Assembly: GCA_902776835.1 (NCBI GenBank)
Contig: CACYRK010000011.1
Span: forward strand, 1 to 64,000
Source of the DNA: an uncultured Bacteroidales bacterium
Lineage (GTDB): Bacteria > Bacteroidota > Bacteroidia > Bacteroidales > Muribaculaceae
Direction: 5' to 3'
Length of the DNA stretch: 64,000 nt
Positions 53,513-64,000 of the stretch are shown one piece after another. The notes below the pieces were generated by a model. It was not told where the DNA came from and did no database searches. It saw nothing but the letters and a program-made list of their open reading frames with translations. Positions within the stretch are counted from its first letter, which is position 1, and the number at the start of each line of letters is the position of its first letter. A program made the position numbers and the translations under genes.

Positions 53513-54913
53513 CTATTGTTGGGGGTGGAGGTTGTCGAGCAGGCGGTCGCGGCAGCGGCGGAATGCGGTGAACGTGTCGAAGATGTCGGCCAGGGCGAGT
53601 TCGGAGTTGTGCGACTGCGTCTCGTAGAGCGTCGCCGACCCGCCGGTGGCCACATTGCGGCCCTGCAGGGCACCGCTCACGCCACTCACCTCCTCCAGCA
53701 TCTTGAGTTGCAACTGAATCATCTCATAGGCGCCGATATTGGTGCCGTTGTGGCTGATTTGCTCGGGGCGCGCGTCGCTCAGCGCCGGCGAGTAGGGCAA
53801 GATGCCGCTGGAGTTGCTCCAGATGCGGCGCACATCGCCCCATGTGAAGCCGTCGGGCAAGGCCGTCTCGGGATAAAGCAGCACGCCCTTGGCGCTCGAT
53901 GCCATGATGTGGTCTACCAGCGTGACAAGGCGGTTGACAAACTTCTGCTGGTCGATGATGTCCTCCACCATCGAGTGGACCTCGCCGTCGGTGAGCGGAT
54001 AAAACTTCACCGCGAATGGATGGCGGCCGTGAGCCCACGGCGAGTCGTACTCGCAGAGCAGGTCGCCCATGGGCGAGAACCATCGGCAGTGCCAGGTGCC
54101 CACGATGTCCCAGCGCATCTTTACGTCGGCGTCTTGCCGCAGTTTGCGCGCTGCCGCCAGAGGCACCACGGTGAGTTGTGCCGTGCGCCGGTTGTGGCAC
54201 ACCATCACCTCGCGGCTCTCGAGCGTCCACACCTCGATGGCTCGGCATTTGCCGGGCGCTGTGGCGTGCCAAAAGTTGGTGCCGCTCATCGTGTCGGCTC
54301 CCAGGCGCGTGGCCACTGCGGCGATGCGCTCGTCGAGTTGCTGGCTGTAGAGTCGCCGCACCCATGCCGCCTTGCGCGCCGAGCCGCCCGCCACACGCTG
54401 CATGAGTTGCGCCACGCTGAGTTCGTGCAACTGCCCCACAATGTCGCAGTCCCAGCCACGGCAGTCGCCGATGGCATTGATAAAGAAGCGGTTCACGTTC
54501 ACATTGTCGACACGCGGCTTGCACTCCCCTACGCCCGCCTGCTCATCGACGCGCTGGATGCAGCAGCCCGAAATCAGGAACTCCTCCAGCGCGCGGCTGT
54601 CGAGTTCGTCGAGTTGGTTGTCACGCGCCACGTCGCTGGGCGACTCTTTGTCGATTACCTGCGAGCGATAGCGGCCCACCACGGTTTTCACCAGTTGGCG
54701 AATCAGGTTGTTGGTGATAGGTGCCGGTCCGTTCTCGCTGTAGCGTTGCCATTCGGTCACCTGTCGGCCTGATGCGTCGGTGGTGACATCGCTCCACTGG
54801 TCGCCATAGGTAAACCGCTTGTTGCGCAGCCGCGACTGGCGCAGCGCACTGCCGGCGCTCCACGCCTGATAGGCCGCGCCCAGGACAATTAGGTTTTCAT
54901 TCAGGTTTTCCAT
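53513..54913 (-). CDS. Phage portal-like protein
   Basis: A 466-residue protein resembling P22-type phage portal proteins, the dodecameric DNA entry gate of tailed phages. Visible features are the N-terminal RLRNKRFTYGDQW, PITNNLIRQLVKTVVGRYRSQ, a helical stem region with FVNRLVTLVDHIMASSAKGV, and SGVSGALQGRNVATGGSATL. It is in the same direction and six bases after an amidase gene. No terminase, capsid or tail gene is nearby, so it is an isolated prophage part. GC content matches the host. Confidence 0.72.
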   Translation of the reverse strand: MENLNENLIVLGAAYQAWSAGSALRQSRLRNKRFTYGDQWSDVTTDASGRQVTEWQRYSENGPAPITNNLIRQLVKTVVGRYRSQVIDKESPSDVARDNQLDELDSRALEEFLISGCCIQRVDEQAGVGECKPRVDNVNVNRFFINAIGDCRGWDCDIVGQLHELSVAQLMQRVAGGSARKAAWVRRLYSQQLDERIAAVATRLGADTMSGTNFWHATAPGKCRAIEVWTLESREVMVCHNRRTAQLTVVPLAAARKLRQDADVKMRWDIVGTWHCRWFSPMGDLLCEYDSPWAHGRHPFAVKFYPLTDGEVHSMVEDIIDQQKFVNRLVTLVDHIMASSAKGVLLYPETALPDGFTWGDVRRIWSNSSGILPYSPALSDARPEQISHNGTNIGAYEMIQLQLKMLEEVSGVSGALQGRNVATGGSATLYETQSHNSELALADIFDTFTAFRRCRDRLLDNLHPQQ

Positions 54914-54919
54914 GGTGAT

Positions 54920-55336
54920 TTAAGATTTAGAGGTTGGAAATTCGCGCTGCACGTCGAAGCAGGGACAGGCCTTGTCGGCAAACTCGCTGTGGCCGTGCAC
55001 CGTGGCACCCGGAAACTCAGCGAGCAATCGCGCGATAAGGTCGCGCAACGCTTGCTTCTGTGCTGGCGTGCGCGTGTCGGCCGGGCGGCCGGCGCTGTCC
55101 AGCCCGCCGATGTAGCACACGCCCACACTGTGCGCGTTGTGCCCCTTGCAGTGAGCCCCCACTTGCTCCAGCGGGCGGCCACGATGCACACTGCCGTCGA
55201 GGTAAATCACATAGTGGTAGCCGATGTCGCGCCATCCGCGCTCCTGCACATGGTAGCGGCGTATCGACTCCACCGTGACGTGTTGCCCGGCGCGCGTGGC
55301 GCTGCAGTGCACAATAATTTCATTAATAGTTCGCAT
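54920..55336 (-). CDS. N-acetylmuramoyl-L-alanine amidase (phage endolysin type)
   Basis: A 138-residue zinc amidase (amidase_2/PGRP-like) cutting the link between MurNAc and the stem peptide. It has IIVHCSATRAGQHVTVESI at the start, YHYVIYLDGSVHRGRP in the middle and ATVHGHSEFADKACPCFDV with the last zinc ligands. It has no signal peptide, as in phage endolysins that rely on holins. It is followed by the portal-like gene. The start is the ATG at 55334-55336; a longer frame lacks support. Confidence 0.88.
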   Translation of the reverse strand: MRTINEIIVHCSATRAGQHVTVESIRRYHVQERGWRDIGYHYVIYLDGSVHRGRPLEQVGAHCKGHNAHSVGVCYIGGLDSAGRPADTRTPAQKQALRDLIARLLAEFPGATVHGHSEFADKACPCFDVQREFPTSKS

Positions 55337-55541
55337 AACAATCAGTTGTTTAGTGAGTTTGAATTTGTTGAGAAGTTTGGCCAAACGGCCAATTTTGCCG
55401 CAAAGTAACTAAAGCCAGCCGCACCGCGTCAACGTCAATCAATAACACCAAACGCATCGTGGCTCACTTGAGATGGGTGACTTGAGCGACTTTTTCACAC
55501 AAATTGGGAGAATGTGCGATGGTAGTGTCAATAATAAGTAG

Positions 55542-55549
55542 TAACTTTG
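55542..55549 (+). promoter_or_regulatory. Promoter -7 box of the cvpA-suf operon
   Basis: TAACTTTG, 24 bases before the ATG at 55574. No clear -33 element or IscR-like site is recognisable. Confidence 0.5.
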
Positions 55550-55573
55550 CACCTTGGATTAAAAACTACGAGA

Positions 55574-56131
55574 ATGACGATTTTCGACACTTGCTTGCTG
55601 CTCATTTTGCTGGGCTCGCTGGTGGTGGGCTGGCGCAAGGGGCTCATCAAGCAAGCCGCTTCGCTGGTGAGTTGGGTATTGGGTATTGTGATTACCCTGT
55701 TCTTGCGCGAGCCGGTCACACAGTTGTATCTGGCCATCAATCCCGATGCCGCCAACTGGCCGCTGGCCGGAGTCACGGTGCAGACTGTGGCGCTTGCCGT
55801 CACCTTCCTGGTGATTACCCTCATCATCCGCGTTGTGGCCTACTTGCTGCGCAAGGCGGTGAAGGTGACCCACATGGGCTGCCTGGACCGTGCCAGCGGT
55901 GCCGCGCTGTTCGCGTTCAAGTACATTTTCATCTTGTCGATAGTGCTCAACCTGTTGTTTGCCCTGCGCCCCACCTCATCGACGTTCACGACCGAGCATG
56001 CGCTGAACAACAAGCCTTACGAGTTTACCCTCGACCTGATGCCGCGCCTGCTGGGGGCCGAGAAATTGCCCAGCGACTCGCTCAAGGTGCTCAAGCAGCA
56101 AGCGGCCCTCGAGCAGCAAAAAAATGAGTAA
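55574..56131 (+). CDS. cvpA: CvpA-family membrane protein
   Basis: A 185-residue inner-membrane protein with four hydrophobic helices: [53 protein letters not shown] and [17 protein letters not shown]. It has the short charged GWRKGLIKQ loop typical of CvpA (colicin V production) proteins. Role uncertain; often linked to envelope stress. It is two bases upstream of sufB, so probably transcribed with the iron-sulfur genes. The ATG is chosen over a TTG in the promoter box. Confidence 0.85.
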   Translation: MTIFDTCLLLILLGSLVVGWRKGLIKQAASLVSWVLGIVITLFLREPVTQLYLAINPDAANWPLAGVTVQTVALAVTFLVITLIIRVVAYLLRKAVKVTHMGCLDRASGAALFAFKYIFILSIVLNLLFALRPTSSTFTTEHALNNKPYEFTLDLMPRLLGAEKLPSDSLKVLKQQAALEQQKNE

Positions 56132-56133
56132 GT

Positions 56134-57579
56134 ATGGAGAATAACGACAATAACATAATCAACCAGGCGGCCAACGAGGAGTATCGCTATGGCTTTGTGA
56201 CCGACATCGACACCACGGTGATTCCCAAGGGACTCAACGAGGATGTGGTGCGCCGCATCTCGGCCCTGAAGGGCGAGCCGGAGTGGCTGCTGGAGTTCCG
56301 CCTGAAGGCTTACCGCCACTGGCTCACGCTCAAGGCCCCCACATGGGGTCATGTGAATGTGCCCGAAATCGACTTCCAGGACATCAGTTATTATGCCGCG
56401 CCCAAGCAGAAAAAGGCTGCCGAGGGCGGTGAAATCGACCCGGAACTGAAGCGCACCTTCGACAAACTTGGCATCCCCCTGGAGGAGCAACTGCGGCTCA
56501 GCGGCATGGCCGTCGACGCCGTGATGGACAGCGTGAGCGTGAAAACCACCTATCGCGAGAAACTCGCCGAACTCGGCGTGATATTCTGCTCGATGAGCGA
56601 GGCCGTGAAGGATTATCCCGACCTGGTGCGCAAGTATCTGGGCCGTGTGGTGCCGTATACCGACAATTTCTACGCCGCGCTCAACTCGGCAGTGTTCAGC
56701 GACGGCTCGTTCGTTTACATCCCCAAGGGTGTGCGTTGCCCCATGGAACTGAGCACCTATTTCCGCATCAATGCTGCGCAAACCGGCCAGTTTGAGCGCA
56801 CGCTCATCGTGGCCGACGACGATGCCTACGTGTCGTACCTCGAAGGTTGCACAGCGCCCATGCGCGACGAGAACCAACTGCATGCCGCGATAGTCGAAAT
56901 CATCGTTGAAGACCGCGCCGAGGTGAAATACAGCACCGTGCAAAACTGGTATCCCGGCGACAAGGACGGCAAGGGCGGCATCTACAACCTGGTCACCAAG
57001 CGCGCCCTATGCCGTGGCGACCACAGCAAGGTGTCGTGGACACAGGTGGAGACGGGCAGCGCAATCACGTGGAAATACCCCAGTTGTGTGCTCAAGGGCG
57101 ACTACTCGGTGGGCGAATTCTACAGTGTGGCGCTCACCCGCAACTATCAGGAGGCCGACACGGGCACCAAGATGATACACCTGGGCAAGCATTCCAGCAG
57201 CACCATCGTGAGCAAGGGCATCAGCGCCGGCCACAGCCAGAACAGTTACCGCGGCCTGGTGCGCGTGGCCCCGCAGGCCACCGGATGCCGCAATTACACA
57301 CAGTGCGACAGCCTCTTGCTGAGCGACACCAGCGGTGCGCACACCTTCCCAGTGATCGAGGTGGGCAACGACACCAGCGTGGTCGAGCACGAGGCCACCA
57401 CCAGCAAAATCAACGAGGAGCAAATCTTCTACTGCAACCAGCGCGGCATCTCGACCGAGGACGCCGTGGGCCTCATCGTCAACGGCTACGCCAAGGAGGT
57501 GATGGCCAAGTTGCCCATGGAGTTTGCCGTCGAGGCGCAGAAACTGCTCAGCGTCTCGCTCGAGGGGTCAATAGGCTGA
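56134..57579 (+). CDS. sufB: SUF iron-sulfur scaffold subunit SufB
   Basis: A 481-residue subunit of the SufBC2D complex, on which Fe-S clusters are built. It has the SufB-typical [28 protein letters not shown] region, [20 protein letters not shown], and the [24 protein letters not shown] cysteine region, followed by [21 protein letters not shown]. It is second in cvpA-sufB-sufC-sufD-sufS. The gap to sufC is 49 bases. Confidence 0.97.
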   Translation: MENNDNNIINQAANEEYRYGFVTDIDTTVIPKGLNEDVVRRISALKGEPEWLLEFRLKAYRHWLTLKAPTWGHVNVPEIDFQDISYYAAPKQKKAAEGGEIDPELKRTFDKLGIPLEEQLRLSGMAVDAVMDSVSVKTTYREKLAELGVIFCSMSEAVKDYPDLVRKYLGRVVPYTDNFYAALNSAVFSDGSFVYIPKGVRCPMELSTYFRINAAQTGQFERTLIVADDDAYVSYLEGCTAPMRDENQLHAAIVEIIVEDRAEVKYSTVQNWYPGDKDGKGGIYNLVTKRALCRGDHSKVSWTQVETGSAITWKYPSCVLKGDYSVGEFYSVALTRNYQEADTGTKMIHLGKHSSSTIVSKGISAGHSQNSYRGLVRVAPQATGCRNYTQCDSLLLSDTSGAHTFPVIEVGNDTSVVEHEATTSKINEEQIFYCNQRGISTEDAVGLIVNGYAKEVMAKLPMEFAVEAQKLLSVSLEGSIG

Positions 57580-57628
57580 CACACAACTTAAAACAAGAAT
57601 TTGATAATCGTTTAACACCAAGATATAG

Positions 57629-58378
57629 ATGTTACAAATTAAAGATCTTCATGCCTCGGTCGAAGGCAAAGAAATACTTAAAGGCATCGACCTCACAGTT
57701 CGCCCTGGCGAGGTACACGCCATCATGGGTCCCAACGGCAGCGGCAAGAGCACGCTCAGCGCCGTGCTTACGGGCAATCCGGCATTCACCGTCACTGGCG
57801 GCTCGGTGGATTTCTATGGCAAGGACTTGCTGGCCCTGTCGCCCGAAGACCGCGCCCACGAGGGCGTGTTCCTGAGTTTCCAATATCCGGTGGAGATTCC
57901 GGGTGTGTCGATGGTGAACTTCATGCGCGCCGCCATCAACGAGAAGCGCAAATACCTCGGCCAGGAGCCCATCAGCGCCAGCGACTTCCTGAAGTTGATG
58001 CGCGAGAAACGCGCCGTCGTTCAACTCGACAACAAACTCGCGTCGCGTGCCGTGAACGAGGGGTTCAGCGGAGGTGAGAAAAAGCGCAACGAGATTTTCC
58101 AGATGGCCATGCTCGAGCCTCGCCTGAGCATCCTCGACGAGACCGACAGTGGCCTCGACATCGACGCACTGCGCATCGTGGCCTCAGGCGTGAACGCCCT
58201 CAAGAGCAAGGACAACGCCACCATCGTCATCACCCACTATCAGCGACTGCTCGACTACATCAAGCCCGACTTTGTGCACGTGCTCTACAAGGGCCGCATC
58301 GTAATGAGCGCCGGACCCGAGTTGGCGCTGGAACTTGAGGAAAAGGGCTACGACTGGATTAAGGAGAAATGGGATTGA
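57629..58378 (+). CDS. sufC: SUF ATPase subunit SufC
   Basis: A 249-residue ABC-type soluble ATPase that drives SufBC2D conformational change during cluster assembly. Walker A GPNGSGKST (34-42), the Q-loop SFQYPVEIPG, the signature FSGGEKKRNEI and Walker B-like SILDETDSGLD are all present, as is the conserved THYQRLLDYI. It lies between sufB and sufD, with ten bases before the sufD ATG. Confidence 0.98.
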   Translation: MLQIKDLHASVEGKEILKGIDLTVRPGEVHAIMGPNGSGKSTLSAVLTGNPAFTVTGGSVDFYGKDLLALSPEDRAHEGVFLSFQYPVEIPGVSMVNFMRAAINEKRKYLGQEPISASDFLKLMREKRAVVQLDNKLASRAVNEGFSGGEKKRNEIFQMAMLEPRLSILDETDSGLDIDALRIVASGVNALKSKDNATIVITHYQRLLDYIKPDFVHVLYKGRIVMSAGPELALELEEKGYDWIKEKWD

Positions 58379-58388
58379 GCCATCACTC

Positions 58389-59750
58389 ATGAGCAACAAC
58401 ATGAACGCATTACAACAATATATCGACCTATACACCGAGCACCGACAGGCTGTCGAGGCCAACTCGCCGGCGGCGCTTAACGCGCATCGCCCGGCAGCCC
58501 TCGCCGCGCTGGCCGACGCCCGGTTGCCGCGCAAGGGTCAGGACGACTATGAGGCCACCGACCTCGAGGCGGTCTTCGCGCCTGATTACGGCGTGAATCT
58601 TGGGCGTGTCGACTTCGACATCAACACCACCGAGGTGTTTCATTGCGACGTGCCCAACCTGAGCACCTGCCTCTACTTCAACTACAACGACATGTTCCAC
58701 GCCAGCACCACGGTGCGTCCGCAAGCCGGAGGTGTGGTGGTGGAGTCGCTGCGACAGGCGGCGGTGAATCATCCCGATGTGCTGCAGAAGTATTATGCCA
58801 CGGTGGCCGATGTCGCCGAGCCTACCGTAGCGCTGAACACCCTGCTGGCGCAGGACGGCGTGCTGGTATACGTGCCCGACGGCGTGACGGCGCCGCGTCC
58901 CATCCAACTGGTGAACATCATCAGCACCAACATGCCGCTGATGGCCGTGCGACGCGTGCTGGTGGTGATGGGCGAGAATGCCAAGGCCCAACTGCTGGTG
59001 TGCGACCACTCGCAGAGCGCCTCATCACAATGCCTCACCCTGCAAGTGGTGGAGGTCGTGGCCGGCGCCGGCTCGACACTCGACTATTACGACATGGAAG
59101 AGAGCAACGCCAGCACCCACCGCGTGAGCACCATCGCCGTGCGCCAGGAGCGCGACAGCAACGTGCTGGTCGACGGCATCACGCTGCTTAACGGCATGAC
59201 GCGCAACAACTACATCGTGGATGTGGATGGCGAGCACGCCACCACGCAGTTGCTGGGCATGACCATCGCCAGCGGCAGCCAGCACGTCGACACACACACG
59301 CTGATACGGCACAACGCGCCGCGCTGCAACAGCAACGAGATGTTCAAGTATGTTCTCGGCGACACCGCCGTGGGAGCCTTCTCCGGAAAAATTCTGGTGA
59401 ATCCCGACTGCCCGCGCGTAGAGGCCTATCAGGGCAACCGCAACATCTGCGCCAGCCCCGAGGCCAAGATGTACACCAAGCCCCAACTCGAGATTTACAC
59501 CGACGACGTGAAGTGCTCGCATGGCACCACCATCGGCCAACTCGACGAGGACGCCATGTTCTACATGCAGGCCCGCGGCATCTCGCGCGAAACGGCACGC
59601 ACGATGCTTATGCAGGCCTTCATGAGCGATGTGGTGGATGCCGTGCGACTCGACATCCTGCGCGACCGCCTGCACCACCTGGTGGAGAAGCGCTTCGCCG
59701 GTTCGCTCGCCACCTGCGCCGACTGTATCACGGCATGTAAACGCAAATAA
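58389..59750 (+). CDS. sufD: SUF scaffold subunit SufD
   Basis: A 453-residue protein forming the scaffold with SufB. The core beta-helix and C-terminal helical part are visible (NCPRVEAYQGNRNICASPEAKM-like region, VKCSHGTTIGQLDEDAMFYMQARGISRETARTML). The start is the ATG at 58389, with another at 58401; a longer frame would overlap sufC. It is six bases before sufS. Confidence 0.95.
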   Translation: MSNNMNALQQYIDLYTEHRQAVEANSPAALNAHRPAALAALADARLPRKGQDDYEATDLEAVFAPDYGVNLGRVDFDINTTEVFHCDVPNLSTCLYFNYNDMFHASTTVRPQAGGVVVESLRQAAVNHPDVLQKYYATVADVAEPTVALNTLLAQDGVLVYVPDGVTAPRPIQLVNIISTNMPLMAVRRVLVVMGENAKAQLLVCDHSQSASSQCLTLQVVEVVAGAGSTLDYYDMEESNASTHRVSTIAVRQERDSNVLVDGITLLNGMTRNNYIVDVDGEHATTQLLGMTIASGSQHVDTHTLIRHNAPRCNSNEMFKYVLGDTAVGAFSGKILVNPDCPRVEAYQGNRNICASPEAKMYTKPQLEIYTDDVKCSHGTTIGQLDEDAMFYMQARGISRETARTMLMQAFMSDVVDAVRLDILRDRLHHLVEKRFAGSLATCADCITACKRK

Positions 59751-59756
59751 ATTGCA

Positions 59757-60980
59757 ATGGACAACAACGTGTTAAACCTACAAAGCATTCGCGACGACTT
59801 CCCAATCTTGCAGCGCGAGATTGAGGGGCGCCCGCTCATCTACCTCGACAACGCCGCCACCAGCCAGACACCGCGCCAGGTGGTGGAGGCCATCGAGCAG
59901 ATGTACTACAAATATAAAGCCAATGTGCACCGCGGTGTGCACACCCTGTCGCAGGAAGCCACCGACCATGTGGAACTCACGCGCGAGCGGGTGAGGCAAT
60001 TCATCAACACGTCGTCGACACAAGAGGTGATTTTCACCCGCGGCACCACCGAGGGCATCAACCTGGTGGCCTCGTCGTTTGGCGACATGCTCGAGGGCGG
60101 CGATGAGGTGATTCTCACCGTCATGGAGCATCACAGCAACATCGTGCCTTGGCAACTCATCGGCCGCCGCAAGCGCATCCGCATCAATGTGGTGCCCATT
60201 ACCGATGAGGGCGCGCTCGACCTCGACGCCTACGACGACATGTTCACCGACAACACGCGCTTTGTCGCCCTGGCACATGTGAGCAACGTGCTCGGCACCG
60301 TCAACCCGGTGAAGCAAATGATTCAAATTGCCCACCGCCACGGAGTGCCCGTGCTGATCGACGGCGCCCAGGCAGCGCCACATCTGCCCGTCGACGTGCA
60401 AGACCTCGACTGCGACTTCTACACCTTCTCCAGCCACAAGATGTATGGCCCCGTAGGGGTGGGTGTGCTTTACGGCAAGAAGCACTGGCTCGACATGATG
60501 GCCCCCTATCAAGGCGGCGGCGAGATGATTGGCAATGTGACGTTTGAGCGTACCACGTTTGCCGAACTGCCGTTTAAATTCGAGGCTGGCACGCCCGATT
60601 TTGTGGGCATCTCGGCCCTGGGCGCCGCCATCGACTATGTCACATCGCTTCAGTTGCCGCGCATTGCCGCCCATGAGGACGCGCTGCTGCAGGCTGCCAC
60701 GCAAGGGCTGCTCGACATCGACGGCACACGCATCTTCGGCACAGTGCCCGGCAAGCAGGCCGTGCTGTCGTTCCTGGTGCGCGACATCAGCAGTTACGAC
60801 ATGGGCGTGCTGCTCGACAAGATGGGCGTGGCAGTGCGCACCGGTCACCATTGTGCACAGCCGCTCATGGCGCGATATGGCGTCAACGGCATGGTGCGCG
60901 CCTCGATGGCCGTCTACAACACGATTGACGAGGTCAACCGCTTTGTCGACGCCGTGCGGCGAGTCGCCTCAATGTTTTAA
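59757..60980 (+). CDS. sufS: SUF cysteine desulfurase SufS
   Basis: A 407-residue PLP enzyme supplying sulfur from cysteine. It has the SufS/group II pattern YLDNAATSQTP, EHHSNIVPW (His125-126), DGAQAAPH (Asp202), the PLP lysine Lys228 in SSHKMYGP, and the persulfide Cys366 in RTGHHCAQPLM. It ends the operon. No sufE or sufU gene is in the window; the sulfur acceptor must come from elsewhere. Confidence 0.97.
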   Translation: MDNNVLNLQSIRDDFPILQREIEGRPLIYLDNAATSQTPRQVVEAIEQMYYKYKANVHRGVHTLSQEATDHVELTRERVRQFINTSSTQEVIFTRGTTEGINLVASSFGDMLEGGDEVILTVMEHHSNIVPWQLIGRRKRIRINVVPITDEGALDLDAYDDMFTDNTRFVALAHVSNVLGTVNPVKQMIQIAHRHGVPVLIDGAQAAPHLPVDVQDLDCDFYTFSSHKMYGPVGVGVLYGKKHWLDMMAPYQGGGEMIGNVTFERTTFAELPFKFEAGTPDFVGISALGAAIDYVTSLQLPRIAAHEDALLQAATQGLLDIDGTRIFGTVPGKQAVLSFLVRDISSYDMGVLLDKMGVAVRTGHHCAQPLMARYGVNGMVRASMAVYNTIDEVNRFVDAVRRVASMF

Positions 60981-61026
60981 TACGCTTCCCGCACAATTTT
61001 TTGGCGATTAAGTCGTTATAGATAAA

Positions 61027-61077
61027 TAGAGAATATCAAAATAGAGAATATCAAAATAGAGAATATCAAAATAGACA
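61027..61077. repeat. 15-base tandem repeat upstream of eno
   Basis: tagagaatatcaaaa occurs three times (61027-61071) and then begins a fourth with one change. It ends about 33 bases before the eno ATG, so it lies in the leader or promoter of eno. Confidence 0.85.
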
Positions 61078-61091
61078 ATTTCTAAGTATAA

Positions 61092-62417
<1,326 letters not shown>

Positions 62418-62443
62418 GATTCCATCTTAACACACCATTACAT

Positions 62444-62490
62444 CGACTGCAGGCGTGGAGCATTAAATGCCCCCCTGCAGTCGTTTTTTT
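62444..62490 (+). terminator. eno terminator
   Basis: A ten-base perfect stem (cgactgcagg with cctgcagtcg), an inner gcatt/aatgc pairing and a seven-T run. Confidence 0.9.
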
Positions 62491-62582
62491 AATCCGATTT
62501 GCGCACTGTCGCAAAACCTAACAATACCTACTAAATATCAGAGACTTATAAAAAATCTCCAATCTCTAATCAACGAAATACT

Positions 62583-63299
62583 ATGGCTCCAATTTACAAA
62601 CGTGTGTTGCTAAAACTCAGCGGTGAATCGCTCGCTGGCGGACAAGGGCATGGCATCGACCCGCAACGCGTCGACGACTACGCCCGCCAAATCAAGGAAA
62701 TCGTGGATATGGGCGTGCAAGTGGGCATCGTGATTGGCGGCGGAAACATCTTCCGCGGTCTCGCTGGTGCCGCCCGTGGTGTCGACCGCGTGAAGGGCGA
62801 CCAGATGGGCATGCTCGCCACCGTCATCAACTCGCTGGCACTCTCGTCGGGGCTCGACGCTGTAGGGCAGCCGTCGCAGGTGCTTACAGCAATCGGCATG
62901 GTGCCCATCGGCGAACAGTACACCAAGTGGCGCGCCATCGATGCCATGAAGCAGGGCAAGGTGGTGATTATGTCGTGCGGCACCGGCAACCCCTTCTTCA
63001 CCACCGACACCGGCAGCGCCTTGCGAGGCATAGAGATTGAGGCCGACGTAATGCTCAAGGGCACGCGCGTCGACGGCATCTACACTGCCGACCCTGAGAA
63101 GGACCCCACGGCCACACGGTTCGACCGCATCAGTTACGACGAGATTTATCGCCGTGGCCTCAAGGTGATGGACATGACCGCCACCGTCATGTGCAAGGAG
63201 AACAACCTGCCCATTCACGTGTTTAACATGGATGTGGTGGGCAATCTGCGCAAGGTGATGATGGGCGAGCCCATCGGCACTGTCGTGTATCAGGACTGA
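62583..63299 (+). CDS. pyrH: UMP kinase
   Basis: A 238-residue amino-acid-kinase-fold enzyme phosphorylating UMP to UDP, inhibited by UTP in the bacterial family. It has VLLKLSGESLAGGQ, IVIGGGNIFRG, GTGNPFFTTDT, KGTRVDGIYTADPEKD and the VFNMDVVGNLRKVM end. The length is usual. The leader contains an inverted copy of the gattagagatt repeat (about 62548-62570). A radical SAM gene follows after 20 bases. Confidence 0.98.
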   Translation: MAPIYKRVLLKLSGESLAGGQGHGIDPQRVDDYARQIKEIVDMGVQVGIVIGGGNIFRGLAGAARGVDRVKGDQMGMLATVINSLALSSGLDAVGQPSQVLTAIGMVPIGEQYTKWRAIDAMKQGKVVIMSCGTGNPFFTTDTGSALRGIEIEADVMLKGTRVDGIYTADPEKDPTATRFDRISYDEIYRRGLKVMDMTATVMCKENNLPIHVFNMDVVGNLRKVMMGEPIGTVVYQD

Positions 63300-63319
63300 C
63301 GAGCGATTAGCAATCGACC

Positions 63320-64000
63320 ATGCGGGTAACTTTTGTAATTCCACCGGTGTTGCAAGGCAAGCGGCCGGCCGAACGCACGGCCGGTTGCACCCATGTGGTC
63401 TATCTCGCACCAAACATCTACGAACTCACCGTGGCGGCCGTTGTCGAGCAAGACCCACGCAACCAGGTGCGCTACGTCGACTGCGTCTACGACAAGTATT
63501 CGCACCGACGCTTTGAGCGCTTCCTCGACGGCGACGACTCTGAGGTGTACTGCGTGTGGATGGTTAACCTCTCGCTGGTCAACGACTTGGAGGCCATCAG
63601 CATCATGCTCGCTCGGCGCCCCGATTGCAAAGTGCTGCTCTTGGGTCCGGCACCCACGCATTTCGCGCAGATGTGCCTCATCGACCAGCGCATAATTGTG
63701 GTGCGCGGCGAGCCCGAGGCCACCGTGCGCGAGTTGCTGCAATGCCTCAACGACGGCACACCCTGGCAGCAGTTGCAAGGCGTTTCGTGCCTTAACGATG
63801 CCGGCGAGGTCGTTGAAAACCCGCCCAGGCCGCTCATCAAGCAACTCGACGAACTGCCGTTCCCGGCACGCCACTTTATCAAGGACCGACGGTACTACAA
63901 TCCCAAACTTCCCGCCGAGGGCTACACCACGGCGTTCACATCGCGAAACTGCCCCTATCAGTGCATCTACTGCGTGCCCAGTTCGCTCACTTTCGCACGC
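63320..64000 (+). CDS. B12-binding-domain radical SAM protein, N-terminal part
   Basis: The first 227 codons of a longer gene, cut by the window edge. The N-terminal half looks like the Rossmann B12-binding domain (MRVTFVIPPVLQGKRPAE, KVLLLGPAPTHFAQM). It ends with the start of the radical SAM core, where NCPYQCIYC gives the CxxxCxxC cluster motif. Such proteins (BchE-like) often methylate or cyclise lipids, hopanoids or pigments. The substrate is unknown. It may be co-transcribed with pyrH. Confidence 0.88.
   Translation, partial: MRVTFVIPPVLQGKRPAERTAGCTHVVYLAPNIYELTVAAVVEQDPRNQVRYVDCVYDKYSHRRFERFLDGDDSEVYCVWMVNLSLVNDLEAISIMLARRPDCKVLLLGPAPTHFAQMCLIDQRIIVVRGEPEATVRELLQCLNDGTPWQQLQGVSCLNDAGEVVENPPRPLIKQLDELPFPARHFIKDRRYYNPKLPAEGYTTAFTSRNCPYQCIYCVPSSLTFAR

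Overview
The window looks like chromosomal DNA of a Bacteroidales bacterium, most likely a gut Muribaculaceae- or Prevotellaceae-type organism. I infer this from gene content (SufBCDS, ATP-type PckA, FKBP lipoproteins, NigD-like and DUF4369-like lipoproteins, a putative porin, C10 and M6 peptidases with dockerin tails) and from recurring promoter boxes of the Bacteroidetes type TAnnTTTG, often with TTTG about 19-20 bases upstream. Coding DNA is GC-rich while intergenic DNA is AT-rich and full of repeats. I saw no rRNA, tRNA, CRISPR array, complete IS or integrase.

Layout. 1-6.1 kb: a cut gene, a thioredoxin-fold lipoprotein without active cysteines, three glycosyltransferases around a divergent promoter, a zinc-ribbon membrane protein and a glycine-zipper lipoprotein. 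6.1-7.1 kb: repeat-rich spacer. 7.1-8.7 kb: pckA. 9.0-15.7 kb, all minus strand: two GH25 lysozymes, a flippase, queC, queF, and a C10 peptidase with dockerin. 16-25.5 kb: secreted protein, Smr protein, outer-membrane porin, a BtuFCD/FecBCD-like uptake cassette, a flavodoxin-ferredoxin and a RecD-like helicase. 25.5-32.1 kb: TPR protein, TcdA, iron alcohol dehydrogenase and a large secreted protein, separated by repeats. 32.5-36.7 kb: lolD-like gene, NigD-like lipoprotein, DUF3467, cysS, glycosyltransferase. 36.7-38.4 kb: a gene-poor repeat island that also holds a likely small RNA. 38.4-46.7 kb: porin, dcuB, ddl, sirtuin, two FKBP isomerases, an Lrp regulator and an AT-rich secreted protein. 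47.2-53.4 kb: dockerin-FGE protein, ruvB, a repeat block, queD, queE and an M6 peptidase with dockerin. 53.5-55.3 kb: phage portal-like protein plus amidase. 55.6-64 kb: cvpA-sufBCDS, eno, pyrH and a cut radical SAM gene.

How it fits together. queD-queE and queF-queC make preQ0/preQ1 from two separate loci. PckA, enolase and DcuB fit fumarate/succinate-based anaerobic metabolism. Three exported proteins carry a similar dockerin duplication although no cohesin is visible here. Noncoding DNA contains several unrelated repeat families: palindrome doublets inside terminal inverted repeats, heptamer arrays in leaders, DnaA-box-like repeats and 26-bp, 15-bp and 9-bp tandem arrays.

The most promising undescribed item is the 36.77-36.91 kb transcription unit: a near-ideal promoter, three hairpins and a terminator, with no convincing protein. 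All functions are assigned by reading motifs only; no database search was run.
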